A stretch of DNA of 64,000 nt, from NCBI RefSeq assembly GCF_025399195.1, contig NW_026252142.1, forward strand, positions 1 to 64,000, read 5' to 3'. A program made the translations under genes and the position numbers. Position 1 is the first letter of the stretch. Every line of letters begins with the position of its first letter. The notes beneath the pieces were generated by a model. That model had not been told where the DNA came from, did not search any database, and saw only the letters and a list, made by a program, of their open reading frames with translations. Below, piece after piece: positions 22,965-35,931 of this stretch. The stretch comes from Umbelopsis ramanniana AG (lineage: Eukaryota > Mucoromycota > Umbelopsidomycetes > Umbelopsidales > Umbelopsidaceae).

Positions 22965-24874
22965 CTATACGCTCTGAACGACACGTGGCCATGTTTGACG
23001 AATCTAAAGACACAGCAAGAAATAGAAAAAAAAATGGGTAGGTGACAAAGAGTATGTTAGTAACCATCTTACGGCATACACAAATACTCGTATTTCCCAC
23101 TTACTCTCTCATATAGTTCTGGCTTTGTTCTAGAGAGCAAAGAAAACAGATCAAAAAATAATTCATTAGCATACACTTGAGAATAACCCCTGTCGACAAT
23201 GAAATGTCCATATACAGTACCTTCGCAGAGCATCTGGGTCCTCAGCAAGACAGACAAAGGTGGTAGCCACGCCGCTGGTGATGACAGTGGCGATGGACGA
23301 AAACATGGAGAGACCAATGATGAAGCATACCATGACAACAATAGGCGTTGCTGTGCCATACTGGTTAAAGACCGGCCGGGCAACCGCCATGTAGATGTAT
23401 CCAAACAGCGACGTGATGACACCAACGAGCAACCCGCCCATAAACAAAACGTTGCCGATCAAACTGTCATTAATCAACGCTTCCACACCTCTGTCTGTAA
23501 TCATTCGCCATGTATGCTTGGCAGATTCTATGAAGCTTCGTCCATAAATGGCCACGCCGCTGAATGCGTAGTAGTTGAACCATTCCTAGTATTTGGAGGT
23601 TAGGCATAAGAGAATAGGTTTCCCTGTACGTATACCTTCCACGCTGTGTAAAATTTTCCACTTACCATGGCACCTTGTATACAGTTGACAATACATTGTA
23701 CGAAGCAAAGAATGATAGTACAACAGACATTGTCCGACTCTGTACGAGCAATAGCAATCATAGCACGGATCAGGTTCATAAAGGCCATGAGAAGGGCGCC
23801 AAAGCAGATACTACCAAAGCTAGTGGTCAAAGCACGCTTAGCACTTCCCCAAGCGGGGCTTTTTGCCGAATCCCCCAAGAAATAGACAGAAGCAAATATA
23901 CCGGAGATCGTCACATGACAGACATACGAGATCACTTGAGAGGTCCAGTAAAAGCTGAAAACAAGGAACACCATGATACCTGTCAAGGCACTATTGCCAC
24001 CACTACTACTATAGTAAGCTTCATAGACGCCGATAACCACCAAAGAAAACCAGATAGAATATGCAGTCTGCACGATCAAGGTAATAATACCAACGAAAAT
24101 TGTGCTAGGGTATTTTGACGTAATTGACGTGATGGTTTCCAACATGACTATGGAAGAAGCGGAAAAAATAACGATTGGGTTAGGGGGCGGGGCGGACGGC
24201 CATTTTGGTGATTTCATTTACTTACCTGTCGCAAAAGGAATACGACTCTTCCAAGCAAACCACATGAAGGCATATAAGCATGAGAAGATCAAGAACACAA
24301 TGGCAGCAGAATAATAGTGTACGGCAAAATAGTAAAATGTGACACCAAAATAGAAGAGGATGCTCAAGATAAAGGTGACCTTGATGAGCGGTCTAGGGAA
24401 CTTGTTGGCCAGCAAAAAGTAGAATAAGCTGAGACCGAAACCAATGACAATAGCCAAACCAAAGATGAAAAACGCTGTTGTGTCGAACGTAATTCCTGAA
24501 GATGGTGTTTGCGAAGGAATGCCTCCATACGACCCGCTGCTTCTACTGTATGCTCTTAAGCCGACGACGGACAGGCCAATGAAGGCTCCCATATTACACA
24601 GCCAAGCTATGGTTGCCCATACGTCTTGGAATCCACTGGACGGCTGAACCTTTGCATCGCTACCACTGGCCATGGGCGCCACTTGCTGTGGAGGCAGTCC
24701 ATAGTGACCATACGTTGCAGCCTCTGGATCATAGGTTTGCTGATTGGAGTTGTACTGAGGTGGAACAGCCGTGTAGGGTTGAGCAGGAGGTGGATAAGCT
24801 GTCTGTTGAGAGTAATGGTTCTGAACCGGCGGTGGGGGGTAATAGTTATTATTGCTGATATCAGGACCGCTCAT
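22965..24874 (-). CDS. PNS1: Choline-transporter-like (CTL/SLC44, Pns1-type) membrane protein
   Basis: Five exons on the minus strand (24874-24226, 24147-23666, 23585-23221, 23129-23105, 23003-22965) encode 519 aa. A Pro/Tyr/Gln-rich cytosolic N-terminus of about 100 residues is followed by about ten hydrophobic segments. The family-type blocks GSICFGALLMAFMNL and EWFNYYAFSGVAIYG are present, as is the C-terminal FVCLAEDPDALRR. The last two exons are tiny (25 and 39 nt) and restore the ending LYERIRQTWPRVVQSV. Without them the protein would appear truncated. SLC44 proteins sit in the plasma membrane or organelle membranes; choline transport is established for some members only. Confidence 0.9.
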
Positions 24875-25122
24875 CTTGGGCAGAGTAAAGCAATGGAAAA
24901 GAGAGAAACAAAAATAAGAAAAGAGATCGGGGGTCCTGCTTTTGTCTCTCAACGTCAACAAATTGCATGAACAATGTAGAAATATTGAGACTCCGTCCGG
25001 TATGGAAAACTTTTCCAAGTGATTGTGTCAGATAGAGGGTTTTTAGTTTGGTAAGAAATATGTAAAGACGGTATGTACAAGCAGAAAAATGGCAAGAAAA
25101 AAATAATTATAGGATGCGACCA

Positions 25123-27863
25123 TTATTGCGGTGTGTCGTCTAAAACGAAAAGGTCTAATGGGATTTCCTGAAGATAGTCAAAGTTCATATGTTGCTGTAG
25201 CATGTTGGTGTCAAACTCAGAGAGACCAAATTCCATAGCCAGTGTGTTGGCATCAAGGTTAGCCAGATCCGAAAAATCTCCAGCGTCTACAAGAGGCGAA
25301 TCTGTGGTTTGCTGATGATAAAAGTTCTGGTTGGATGCCTGGGAGAATTGATTGTTATGGAAGGGGGCTTCCATGTCCATCATGGTTTCAAACATGGTGG
25401 GTTGTTGCTGAAAGTTAGCTTGGTAGGGGGATTCATGTGAGTCCATGTTGAGTTGTTCTTCTGGGAAATCGTCAAAAGATAAAGGACTAGTCGCAAAACC
25501 ATCTTCAGTCGAAGCAGCATCCGACTCAAATACGCCGCTAGAGGCTCCAGGAGACATGGACATTAATTGTACGATGTTTCCATACGTTGTGTTGGGCGGA
25601 GGTGTAGGATAAAAAGCTAAAATGTCAGCAGTTGGAACGCGTTCATTGGCCTTCGTAGCCGTGGAGGGTGGCTGTGATGAAGAGGTGTTGGTTTGGTTCC
25701 AAGCGTCCAATGTATGCTGAATACGCATTTGCAGCCGCTTGATATCGTCCTGTGAGTTATACACATTGGAGATTTCAAGCAATTTCAAGATTTTTTCAAG
25801 AGACATGACCGCCTGCGGTACATTAGTTTGCTTTTGCATTTGAATCATAAGAATCAGGCTGCTGGTCTCCAATCCGTCTTGAATGATCCAGCCAGGTGCT
25901 TTCTGTAGCAAGTCGGATTTTCCTTCTCTCTTGTCCAAAAATGCTGCGGTCTTGTTAACGAGCTCTATAGCCTGGGGGAATACTGCTTCCATAACTTCGT
26001 CTTCAATAGAGCTTGCATCCATGCTAGATGTTCGGTCAAGCAAGTCAGTTCCCGGTGGAAGTTTGGTGACCACTTCAAAATCGTCGAATCTTGAATAGAC
26101 ATTTCTCATGGCCGATACATAGCACATGGTTTCAGAGCTATCCATTTCTTCCTTCATGAAATGAGCATGGATGAACAGGACATATTTTGCCATGTCCAAA
26201 TGGTAAACTTGCTGCTCACTCAGGTTCTTTTGTTGCGCGGTAATAAATGCCTCAAAGTCACCCAGGAGATCCAGTATTTGCTCACGGACCTTTTTGCGCT
26301 CTAACTCCGGAGGACAATTAGCCGCCTGGGAGACGGTAGGATTGATCCTGAACATATTACGGTCAGGTTCTGGAAGGATTCGCCAGATTTTGGCCAGTAA
26401 ATCCGATACAGCCGATGCTACAAAGAAACATTCGTAGATGTGATTATATGCGATGAACATGGATGTATTTCCAGTCGACTTGTCCAGTTGATACGATTCA
26501 GACTCCTCGCAGTTACGCTTTGGGAAGGGTATATCTCTTGGCAAAATGGCATCACGTGGGACTTGGCCGACTAAAACCGAAGGCAAAAAATGGAAGCAAC
26601 GATATAAAGGTTTAGATATCGGTAGCATCGTAATGTGGCAACATCCATAGTCAACTTACATTCGATGGTGCCAATCACCGTATTGTTGTAGATGCACCAC
26701 CATGCGTTGCGCACTAATTCTCGTTGCAATGAGCCCAGACCCGCCAAATGTTTGTCCCTAAAGTCCACGGTTTGGGCAAGTTTACCGAGCATGACATAAG
26801 ACAGAGCAGTCAAGGTAGTGCCTTTCTTTGGGTGTCCATAGGTAATTTCAAAATAGCTGAGCAGCGTTACAGCTTGAAATTTGGCCACCGTGGTTTTGGC
26901 CGAGGTCTCTCCCAAAATGGTGTGAGCGTAATTTAAAAATTCATTTCTATCTCCTCTACGAACAACGGTAGAAAAGACCACGCCTTCTGACATTTGCTTT
27001 GCAAAATATTTGGCTATACCGAAAATGACGGACAATAGCAATGGATCGCCTTCATCAGTGAAGTATTCTTGCAATATTTGGGTTCGGTTGAGAATAAATG
27101 GGGCCCAAGGATGAACGGAAAAAAATACATCCGTGTATTGTAGAGCTTGTTGTGGGGTCAAACTCTTAAGGGGGTTTTGACGAACGGTGGCAGTGAAAGT
27201 AGGTGTTCTATGCCGTTCAAAATACCGATCACTACGGTCCGATCTCAAGAGATGCCCATAGACATTGAGGTCTCTAAAGTTGGTCAATTTGAGGTCGCTG
27301 CATCTGGCCACCAAGTTGCTGACACCTTCACTTGCCAACCAAGAATAGTGTTGCTTTAAATCGAATAACTGGAAAATTGATTCGGATTTATCCACCAGTA
27401 CAGTGTTTTCTTCCGTTGTTATGGTTGGTGTTTCTAATTCATCAAATCGAAGACCGGCCCCAAAGTAAACGGAGAAGATGCCGGATATGTAGTCCGACAA
27501 CTTGGCACCATCATCAGCAAAGTGATCACGGTGAGAGGGAGTGGTGAAAATTTTGCTGTAGTCACTCAACCCACATAGAGTAAGATTCTCATAGACAAAT
27601 TGTTGCTTCTGTGAGTCGGTGGTTTGAGAGAGAAGCACCATTTTGTTGACCACAGCATTCTTGGCAGGGCGGCCAACAGGACCACTTGTTTGTGCGTACA
27701 CACATTCGCTTGCCTTTCCTTTCAAAAGACACTTTGCACAGGGTTTTTGACCGTCGCACTTTGTCTTTCTGGCTCGGCAAGATAGGCAGCTTATTTTTCT
27801 CTTTTTGGCGATGGGAGCGGCCATTGACTTTAAAGTGTCAGTAGACATTTGAGTTGAAATCAT
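25123..27863 (-). CDS. Zn2Cys6 transcription factor with fungal-specific domain
   Basis: Two exons on the minus strand (27863-26660, 26570-25123) encode 883 aa. The binuclear cluster near residues 20-50 fits C-x2-C-x6-C-x5-C-x2-C-x8-C (CLSCRARKTKC, then CAKC, then C). After a short linker comes the middle homology region (TDVFFSVHPWAPFILNRTQI, LVRNAWWCIYNN, LPRDIPFPKRNCEE). The C-terminus is Gln/Asn/Asp-rich with many Met and Phe residues, like an activation domain. The layout recalls XlnR/xylanolytic-type regulators, but targets cannot be inferred. The start at 27863 is the first ATG; upstream in-frame codons begin with GTG only. It is divergent from RAS, sharing 240 bp. Confidence 0.9.
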
Positions 27864-28103
27864 TGGAATGGTTTGGCGCACTTGGGTGCTAAAGGGATGG
27901 ATGAATGTGAAAGCAATGGAGCAAGTGAGAGTTCTTATGGGGCTGGGACGATCGGGTTGCACTGGGTTTAGCCTTTATGCTTGAAACTTGGGAACGGGAT
28001 AAAAATCTCTGTGACGTGCATAAATTTCACTTCCGGTGGCAAAGGCCAGCCCATATTGGCAGCCCGCATCCTGCATCCCAAAGAGAACTCTTCCCGTACG
28101 ACA
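27864..28103. promoter_or_regulatory. Shared bidirectional promoter of the Zn2Cys6 factor and RAS
   Basis: Only 240 bp separate two divergent start codons, so both core promoters and 5' leaders must lie here. No specific factor site is claimed. Confidence 0.55.
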
Positions 28104-29002
<899 letters not shown>

Positions 29003-29731
29003 TCTGTTCTACTCATTCGTTTTTTCTATATACCAGCCTGACAGTACAATACATTGTAATACACACTCATTTTCGTGATTGCAGGCGATAATCTTGACCG
29101 TTGATCTCTGAAAAAGTGAATTTTTCCAATATAGGATGATTTTGCCTCCTAGTACGACCCTTGTGAAGGGTTCATTGATGAACGTTTTGCCTGCGATAGT
29201 GGCTGTATCGAGTAGTTTCGAGAGAGGCTGGAGGGAAGCATCGGATGAAATAACTCTAAATTTCAAAGTAATTCTGGTCCAGAACGCTAAATTTGAATGA
29301 CGAGTGTAATATGTTACCCAGTTTAGGTATATTCAATTGAGGCTATGGCATCGAAAGTTCAGTCAACGTGGCAAATCGTGGTACAACTTGGCTATCCTTT
29401 GTAACAAGCACAAAGTGATGACATAGGTTTTTACCTTGTTTAGGGTAAATATGCTGGTTGACAGACCTCATAATTTTATAAAATTTTAGTCTATTATGAA
29501 TGGGATGCTGTTGTTTGAATCCACCTATTTTTGATTTCAATTTCAGGAGAACTTAAACCGATGAATGATTGAAATTATTATGACTGAATTAAATTTTAGA
29601 AGGTATATGACATCAGCAAGTTTGAGCGCTTTGGTTAGTTTTCAATGGCCGCGTAAAAAAAATTCCAAACAGTAAAAAAAAAATCTAGTCGACCGCAGTG
29701 CGTGGTGAATTTCGTATCTTAACTTAGCATC
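29003..29731. other. Intergenic region between RAS and eIF3i
   Basis: No gene is recognised. Short ORFs on the minus strand (29009-29266, 29343-29540) lack domains. The last 100 bp should contain the eIF3i promoter. Confidence 0.55.
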
Positions 29732-31189
29732 ATGAGACCCATATTATTGCAAGGTCACACTCGTTCTTTGACACAGATCAAGTACAATCGTGAAGGTGAT
29801 CTTCTCTTCTCTGTCTCCAAGGACAAGATTGTCAACGTTTGGTACTCTCATAATGGCGAACGTCTTGGAAGTTATTCCGGCCATCAAGGTGCTGTCTGGA
29901 CTGTAGATGTCAACTGTGAGTAGAATCTTTACATTATGAATCGGAAATCTCAGGCACTGTGGATCTTACGACGAAGGAAATACATACGAATGGAGAACGC
30001 CTTCAATGATTCGATATACTTGTACATACAACAGATCAATCGAGCCATCAGAAAGAAAGAAAAAAAGAGGAATCTCGAATTCATTAGCAGATTACTACTA
30101 GCAAACACCAGTCGATCAGTATATACCTTCAACTGCACACCAGAAATTACACCTGTATTTGAACCACTGCACCCAGCCTAGACTTTTGCCTGATTTCCGC
30201 CACCCTATTACATTTAACTGACCCACCCCCTTTCTTTCTTTAGCAACCAGCACTATGGCTATCACTGGATCCGCAGATAACACAGCAATGTTGTGGAATG
30301 TTCAGACCGGAAAGTGCCTCAAGACCTGGGAGTTCAAGACCGCTGTTAAGCGAGTTGAATTCAACGAAGATGATGATATGGCTTTGTGCGTCACTGAGGA
30401 ACGTATGGGTTACCCAGGCACTGTCACAGTTATCAGCATTAACCCTGATCTCGAAGCTGCACGTAAGCAAGCACACTCTTGTACGAATGGCTTTTTGATG
30501 TTTGTTACCAGGAGACTAACATTTTTTTTGTAGAATCCGATGAGCCCGTTGCCACTATCGTCAACGATGGCGGCCCCAAGGCTGTCGTCGCCGGCTGGAC
30601 ATACCTCAACAAATTCATCATTTGCGGACATGTTGATGGAAGCATTACTCAATGGGATTGGAAGGCAAACGAAAAGCTCAACACCATTAAGCCACACTCT
30701 GAATCATTGACTGATATTCAGTTCAGCACTGACCGCTCATACTTCATCACCTCATCCAAGGACAAATCTGCAAAGATATTTGATACCATCACTTTGGACG
30801 AACTCAAGAAGTATGAGACTGATACACCCCTCAACTCTGCATCCATCACCCCCAAGTTCCAAGAGTTTGTTATTGTCGGTGGTGGTCAAGATGCCATGAA
30901 CGTCACAACCACTTCTGCACGAGCAGGAAAGTTCGAGTGCAGATTCTGGCACAAGATCCTCGAAGAGGAATGTGGTAGAGTCAGAGGTCACTTTGGTCCT
31001 ATTAATACCATCGCTGTGCATCCAGATGGCAAGGGGTGAGTGGATATTCGATTTTTTGGATGGACAGCTTACTTTTTGCAGTTTACTGACCATATATGAC
31101 ATTGCAGCTTCTCAAGTGGTGGTGAAGATGGTTATGTTCGCGTTCACACTTTCGATTCTGATTACTTCAAGTTCAAGAGCGATCATTAG
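29732..31189 (+). CDS. TIF34: Translation initiation factor eIF3 subunit i
   Basis: Four exons (29732-29915, 30244-30462, 30534-31035, 31108-31189) encode 328 aa, a seven-bladed WD40 propeller. The N-terminus [19 protein letters not shown] is diagnostic. It is followed by [49 protein letters not shown] and the C-terminal [14 protein letters not shown] with [13 protein letters not shown]. eIF3i is a scaffold subunit of eIF3 on the 40S ribosome. Intron 1, at 328 nt, is the longest intron in the window and contains an accidental 81-codon ORF. Confidence 0.96.
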
Positions 31190-32163
31190 ACCTTGGAATA
31201 CTATTTCTTCGTTAATGTTAGAATTCTTCATCTCCCACTGGCCCCACGTCTACCAGAAAAGAAAATCATCACCCTTAAAAAAAAAAAAACCAAAGTAACT
31301 CCAAATTTACAGTGTACATTTCCGTTTTTCTTTTACAAAACCCTATTTTTTTTTCCCCTTTCTCATGTTCAAATACAACTGGAAAACCGAGAATTGACAA
31401 AGTGTGTGTGTTATAAGCTGGGCCCAATGTTATGAATTCTTGCGTGAGTGCATTCTACGGCAGCTGAGACATGAATTTGAAGATGATGCTCTTTATGGCG
31501 AACTAGGCCTAGTCCTTGATGGTGACATACCATGCACCACATTGATCCAAACGCTATGTTTTTTTGTCGACATTGCTTAAGCAGCTGCCATATAACTTTC
31601 CATATCATTCCGCTATCAGTCGAGCACCAAGACCGTTATATCGTTTTAAAAATGTTTATTAGCTAATGAAAGTCAAAAGGGCTACATAGTAATTTGAAGA
31701 CTGAAGTAAAAACTATGGCTGTCTTTGTCCAGAACGATACTTTTATACTGTCAGGAATTACTATATAGCATGTAGACATTCTGACAAGAAACAATAATGA
31801 ATCGTAGTATGGTAACACTCTCCAATAAGCTCAGACATCCGTAAATCATATTAATAAGAACTCTTCTACAGAGCATATGCTGGTTGAACGTTATTGAAAC
31901 CGGGGTAGCAATGGAGTAGTCTCTAATAATCACCGCAAGCATGCATTACGAACATCTTTGAGCAAGCCAAGTAAACTGTGATAAAGGTGGTCTGATTCCA
32001 GTCTGCTGGAAGTTGGGTCATTCCGTTCCTCATTGATGCTCCGCTTCACGGGACTGCGAAATTTCCCGAAAGCATTCGTTCTCTGTCTTCCAGAAAAGGC
32101 TGACCTTGTACCTCTTCTTTGCTTTCTTTGTACTTACTATCCAAGGGATACTCATATCCTCCC
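31190..32163. other. Intergenic region, no gene seen
   Basis: The first 100 bp are the probable eIF3i 3' UTR, with A and T runs. No supported ORF occurs in the remainder; short minus-strand ORFs at 31411-31608 and 31751-31942 have no recognisable content. Confidence 0.55.
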
Positions 32164-33810
32164 ATGGCTACCTTCAAACACAGAGCTTCCTCAGGAAAGA
32201 TCGCTGGCGTTGAACCGCCCGCACCGGAAAAACCGCAACCGACCTCGGTTTTCGACTCAAAGACCTACACACCTTACATAATATATCTCAGCACTTCGCT
32301 CTTGCTGACTGTAATCATTTACGTAGCAGCTTTTTGGAATACCCAATGGAGCGACCTGTTCAATTCACATCCTGCTCGAGGAGAAATGGGCCTGGGGAAA
32401 TTTATCATCAAAGGCGTTCGATTCGATGAAGGTGAGTGCGATGGAAATATATTCCATGATGAGTGCGACCATGGCTGGCTTTTTTTTCTTTTTCATCGGC
32501 CGCTACGTCAACCATCTTCGATCGTGAAGTATTCGGGTACTTACTTTGTAATATCTTGATAGCTGGAGTCCGAACCGCTTTTGCATACCCGTGGCGGCTG
32601 GCAACCACAACATCAGCCGCTCGCATCTCAACCTGGCTGGGCTATGCTGTCCATCAGCTTGGTCAATTTTATATCTTGGCCAATGTACAATGGCTCTCTA
32701 GGACAGGGCAAATCAAAGCCAAATGGTCTTCACAATACCAATGGTGGAATTGGCAAATGCTTTATCTGAACGTAGCTATGGTGCTGTATAAATGCATTCA
32801 AGGTCACATATGGTACGAAGGATTGGCTGTGGATGTCCCGGAAGGAACAGCTATGGGTGCTGTCATAGCCATTCTGATCGGTGCCATCATCATTGAAATA
32901 CCTTAGTAAGTTGTGCCTCGAGCAAGTGGATAAAAAGTTTGAGTGAGGTAACTGAATGAATTTTATAGCCGTGGACTCTTCTTTGGCCGGTGCAAGCGCC
33001 TTCCTGTTCCTCATTTCAACGACGTTATCACCTTTGCAAAACGATATCACGGTTACATGATCAGCTTTGGCATTGTCTATGATTTCCACTATCATCCTAT
33101 GGTAAGCAAATTGAGTTGAGGGGTACAGTGCACTAGAGATAATGGCTCCTAAGTAAATGTATGGATTTTCAGGAGGCAACAGTAGGGCATCTTGGCGGGT
33201 TCTTTTATCAGTTTCTGCTATTTTGGCAGTCCACCTCCTTTCTACACTATGTAAGTTGTGCGGCTTTCCCAAATTTCTCTAGACCCATTAGCATACTAAC
33301 GACACATTGTTTCCTCCATTCAATAACATTGCTTAGTCTCATCGCAACAAAAACTGGACCTTGTTGCTTGAAGTCTGGGTACTGATTCATGGGACCATAA
33401 CAGCATTAAGTCAACCTGGGGTTGGCTGGCAAATTTTCTTGTTCGGGTTCTCTGTCATTTTCCTAGTCAACCAAATTTGGGGTATCCCGGCCATTCGCAA
33501 GCTGTCCGTGCGCAGTCGAACCATTACTATCACCGCAGCATACGCAGCTTTCATCGCTCTGGCCTACTACGGCTTCCGGGAGAACAAGGCATACTATCGA
33601 ATGACCTTCATCCCTGTCACCGAGTTTGCCTTCGCTATCGTGGTTATTCTCATGGGCTCGGCTACAGCGGCTATCGTCAAGCGACTTCAAAACATTTGGG
33701 TCATTGGCTCTCTCATTGCCAGTGTGTACATGCTAGCCGATGGATTTATGATTTACACTTTAGCTCTTATCCTCAGTGGCGGCGTGGTTACGGTATATAA
33801 TGACTACTGA
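32164..33810 (+). CDS. Multipass membrane protein of unknown function
   Basis: Five exons (32164-32431, 32530-32905, 32969-33101, 33173-33250, 33337-33810) encode about 442 aa with roughly ten hydrophobic segments. The N-terminal tail is Pro/Lys-rich. A striking block reads IVYDFHYHPM-EATVGHLGG, then FFYQFLLFWQST, with several His residues at a predicted membrane boundary, suggesting metal or haem binding. I do not recognise the family. The acceptor of exon 2 is uncertain: 32563 is equally in frame and would remove 11 residues (VFGYLLCNILI). No signal peptide is seen. It stands alone between eIF3i and a pseudogene pair. Confidence 0.8.
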
Positions 33811-34390
33811 AGGGTTTCAATCCACTGAGTCTGGCTAGGAATGCTAGATGACGTTAATACCAATACTTAAAATTGTTGCTCCTCCATAATACTCCAAGCC
33901 GAGAGGAGCATGCAAGCTCCCTTGTATTATGATTATTTTATTGGCATAGACAATAAAAAAAAGCGTTTAATAACATAAGATCAATATTATGGCATACTGA
34001 CAAGAGGCAATATCATGAACGGGTATGGTCACTACCAATGATTGACGAAATGGAGAGCGCACGCATACAATATGAGAGACATCCTTTCAGCTGATGTGTT
34101 GGACTTGCGACCAATATATGTACTGTGTTCGCAGTTCCTGGTTTGATTCACAAAACCATTTATAAACATTGCAGGACTTTGGACTAACAACGTGACTGAC
34201 ATGCGCAGTGAACGGATTTAGCACGATTCAAAGTAATAACAAACAACAAAACTGTACCGTTCGGTCTCATTGGAAGCCAAACGGGTCACACCCAATGAAA
34301 AGAAAAGGTGGTTAACGGGACACATTTGTTTGTAGCCACTTTGGCGTAGTTTTATGCCGTAGCTGGTTGTCCTTCATGTCAGAAGACCTG
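33811..34390. other. Intergenic region, no gene seen
   Basis: AT-rich sequence with no supported ORF; the start of the protease relic is unclear around 34400. Confidence 0.5.
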
Positions 34391-34399
34391 AAATCTTCA

Positions 34400-34860
34400 G
34401 TAGAGAAAATCCGTTTATTTGCGCAGTTGTGGCAAGATTTGGTTCCATTCATAGGTAATCTCGAAATACTATGGAACATAAATGTGATCAATTTACTGTG
34501 CACTGTGCTGATTCCATCCTCGATGCCGAAATCATGATTACTGCAGCGCATTGTTTTTACATAGGAGATCCTCTTAGTCCTGTGAAACCTTGAGACGTTA
34601 AAGTATACTACGGTAGCATAGCGAACATGACAGACTATCCTGCTGTGGGTGCAACCCAAATCATTATTGAAATGATTATGACGACGGTAAAGAAGACAAC
34701 GACATCGCTGTCATCAAGATCGGTAATGGTCAACATCCGATCGGTACAGCCGATGTAAATCGTATCCCTTTGTCGTCGAGAAATATAGTTGAAGGTGCTG
34801 TTTTAATTGTTGTTGAATGGGGAGAGACTAAATCTGATGAAGAATCATCATCCTCTCATA
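34400..34860 (+). pseudogene. Trypsin-like (S1) serine protease pseudogene
   Basis: Translated fragments line up with the trypsin fold. FTVHCADSILDAE precedes MITAAHCF, where the His of AAHC is the catalytic base. After a TGA stop comes VKVYYGS. Then, in another frame, YDDGKEDNDIAVIKIG carries the catalytic Asp motif, and GAVLIVVEWGET matches the block after it. At least one stop and one frameshift break the reading frame. The half carrying the catalytic Ser is missing, replaced at about 34850 by the tail of the opposing pseudogene. Not functional. Confidence 0.8.
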
Positions 34861-35683
34861 AGAGATTGTTTTATGCTTTCCAGGTAATGGATGATGGTGA
34901 TTCTGTCGTTCAATTTGCAGAAATCGAGTGCATTAATCTGATAGACATCTTCGCCCGGATCTGGATACCTTTTGGACCTTCATATATTCATGAACAGGAT
35001 AAGCTCTTAACGTTTCTTTGATGTATTTTGGAATGACGGTTGCTTTGTAGAAAGTGAACAACGTGCCAATGACCCTCACGGCATATATGATTTGTGCTTG
35101 AGTGACTCTGAGATTATGTGCAGCAACGAATATCTCCCCCATGACTTCATTTTCTTTCCAGTGATTGCCGTAAGAAGCGTTCTTCATGGTTTTGTCGTCA
35201 ATAATGATCATCATGTTGGATTCGTAGCTAGACACAACAAAGTCTGGACTCGCAACCACTTTGATTTCATCGCTCTTGACCTTGATCTCATACTTGCGTT
35301 GCGCATTAATATGGAGAGGAAATGAATGGAAGTGCATATTGTATAGCAAGGTATCGACAAAGCCATTGATATATGCTTTGTAAAGACGATTTTTAGCATC
35401 GAAAACATCCTTCACCTCTCTCACTAAAGTCTTTAAGGTGTTGTCAATAGGGAGAGAATGGATATCTATATTTGTTTCCCACATAGTGTCGGGGATACTT
35501 TGCAAATACAGTTCATTTTCATTCTGAATGGATGAGACTTCGAAAATAGATTCTGTGTATATGTCGATGTGCATCAACTCAGTCAAATTCTTTTTCCAAC
35601 TGTACGTCTTGCCCTTCGTCTGAATCATCCGTTGATGAGTGAGAGTCTTCATGGTAGTTCACGGTAATTCTTTTCGTCTTCAT
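34848..35683 (-). pseudogene. PD-(D/E)XK nuclease-like protein, two frameshifts
   Basis: The central frame (35652-34933) shows a nuclease-fold signature: ASPDFVV, then about 15 residues later MIIIDDKT, then NASYGNHWKENEVMGE and IYAVRVIGTLFTFYKAT. An acidic N-terminus beginning MKTKRITVNYHED (ATG at 35683) lies in another frame and stops at about 35580. A plausible C-terminus (INALDFCKLNDRITIIHY) lies in a third frame after about 34985 and ends at 34848. Two frameshifts therefore separate three parts that belong together. The remaining ATG at 35652 could still give a 239-aa product. I associate this type with expanded hypothetical families of Mucoromycota; that is recollection, not a search. 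Confidence 0.65.
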
Positions 35684-35931
35684 AGGTATACTACCAACAC
35701 GCGTAAGGGATGTTTGCACAGTTTTCTGAGTTTTAAACACGCAGTATGAGTCACGTGACAATAGGAGATTGAAAACTATAGAAATAGCTTGCAGTTACTT
35801 TGCGAAAAGCTATGTGTGCAAAAAATGGGATAGTAAAAAATCAACAAATTGTACCATTTACTACGCAGCCCACCGCTATAAATGAAAGCATCGAGACAAA
35901 CATTTTCCCACCTAAGAAACACCTTACCCTT

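Noticed and set aside
29936-30181. 81-codon ORF between eIF3i exons
   Set aside because: Lies entirely within intron 1; composition is not protein-like.
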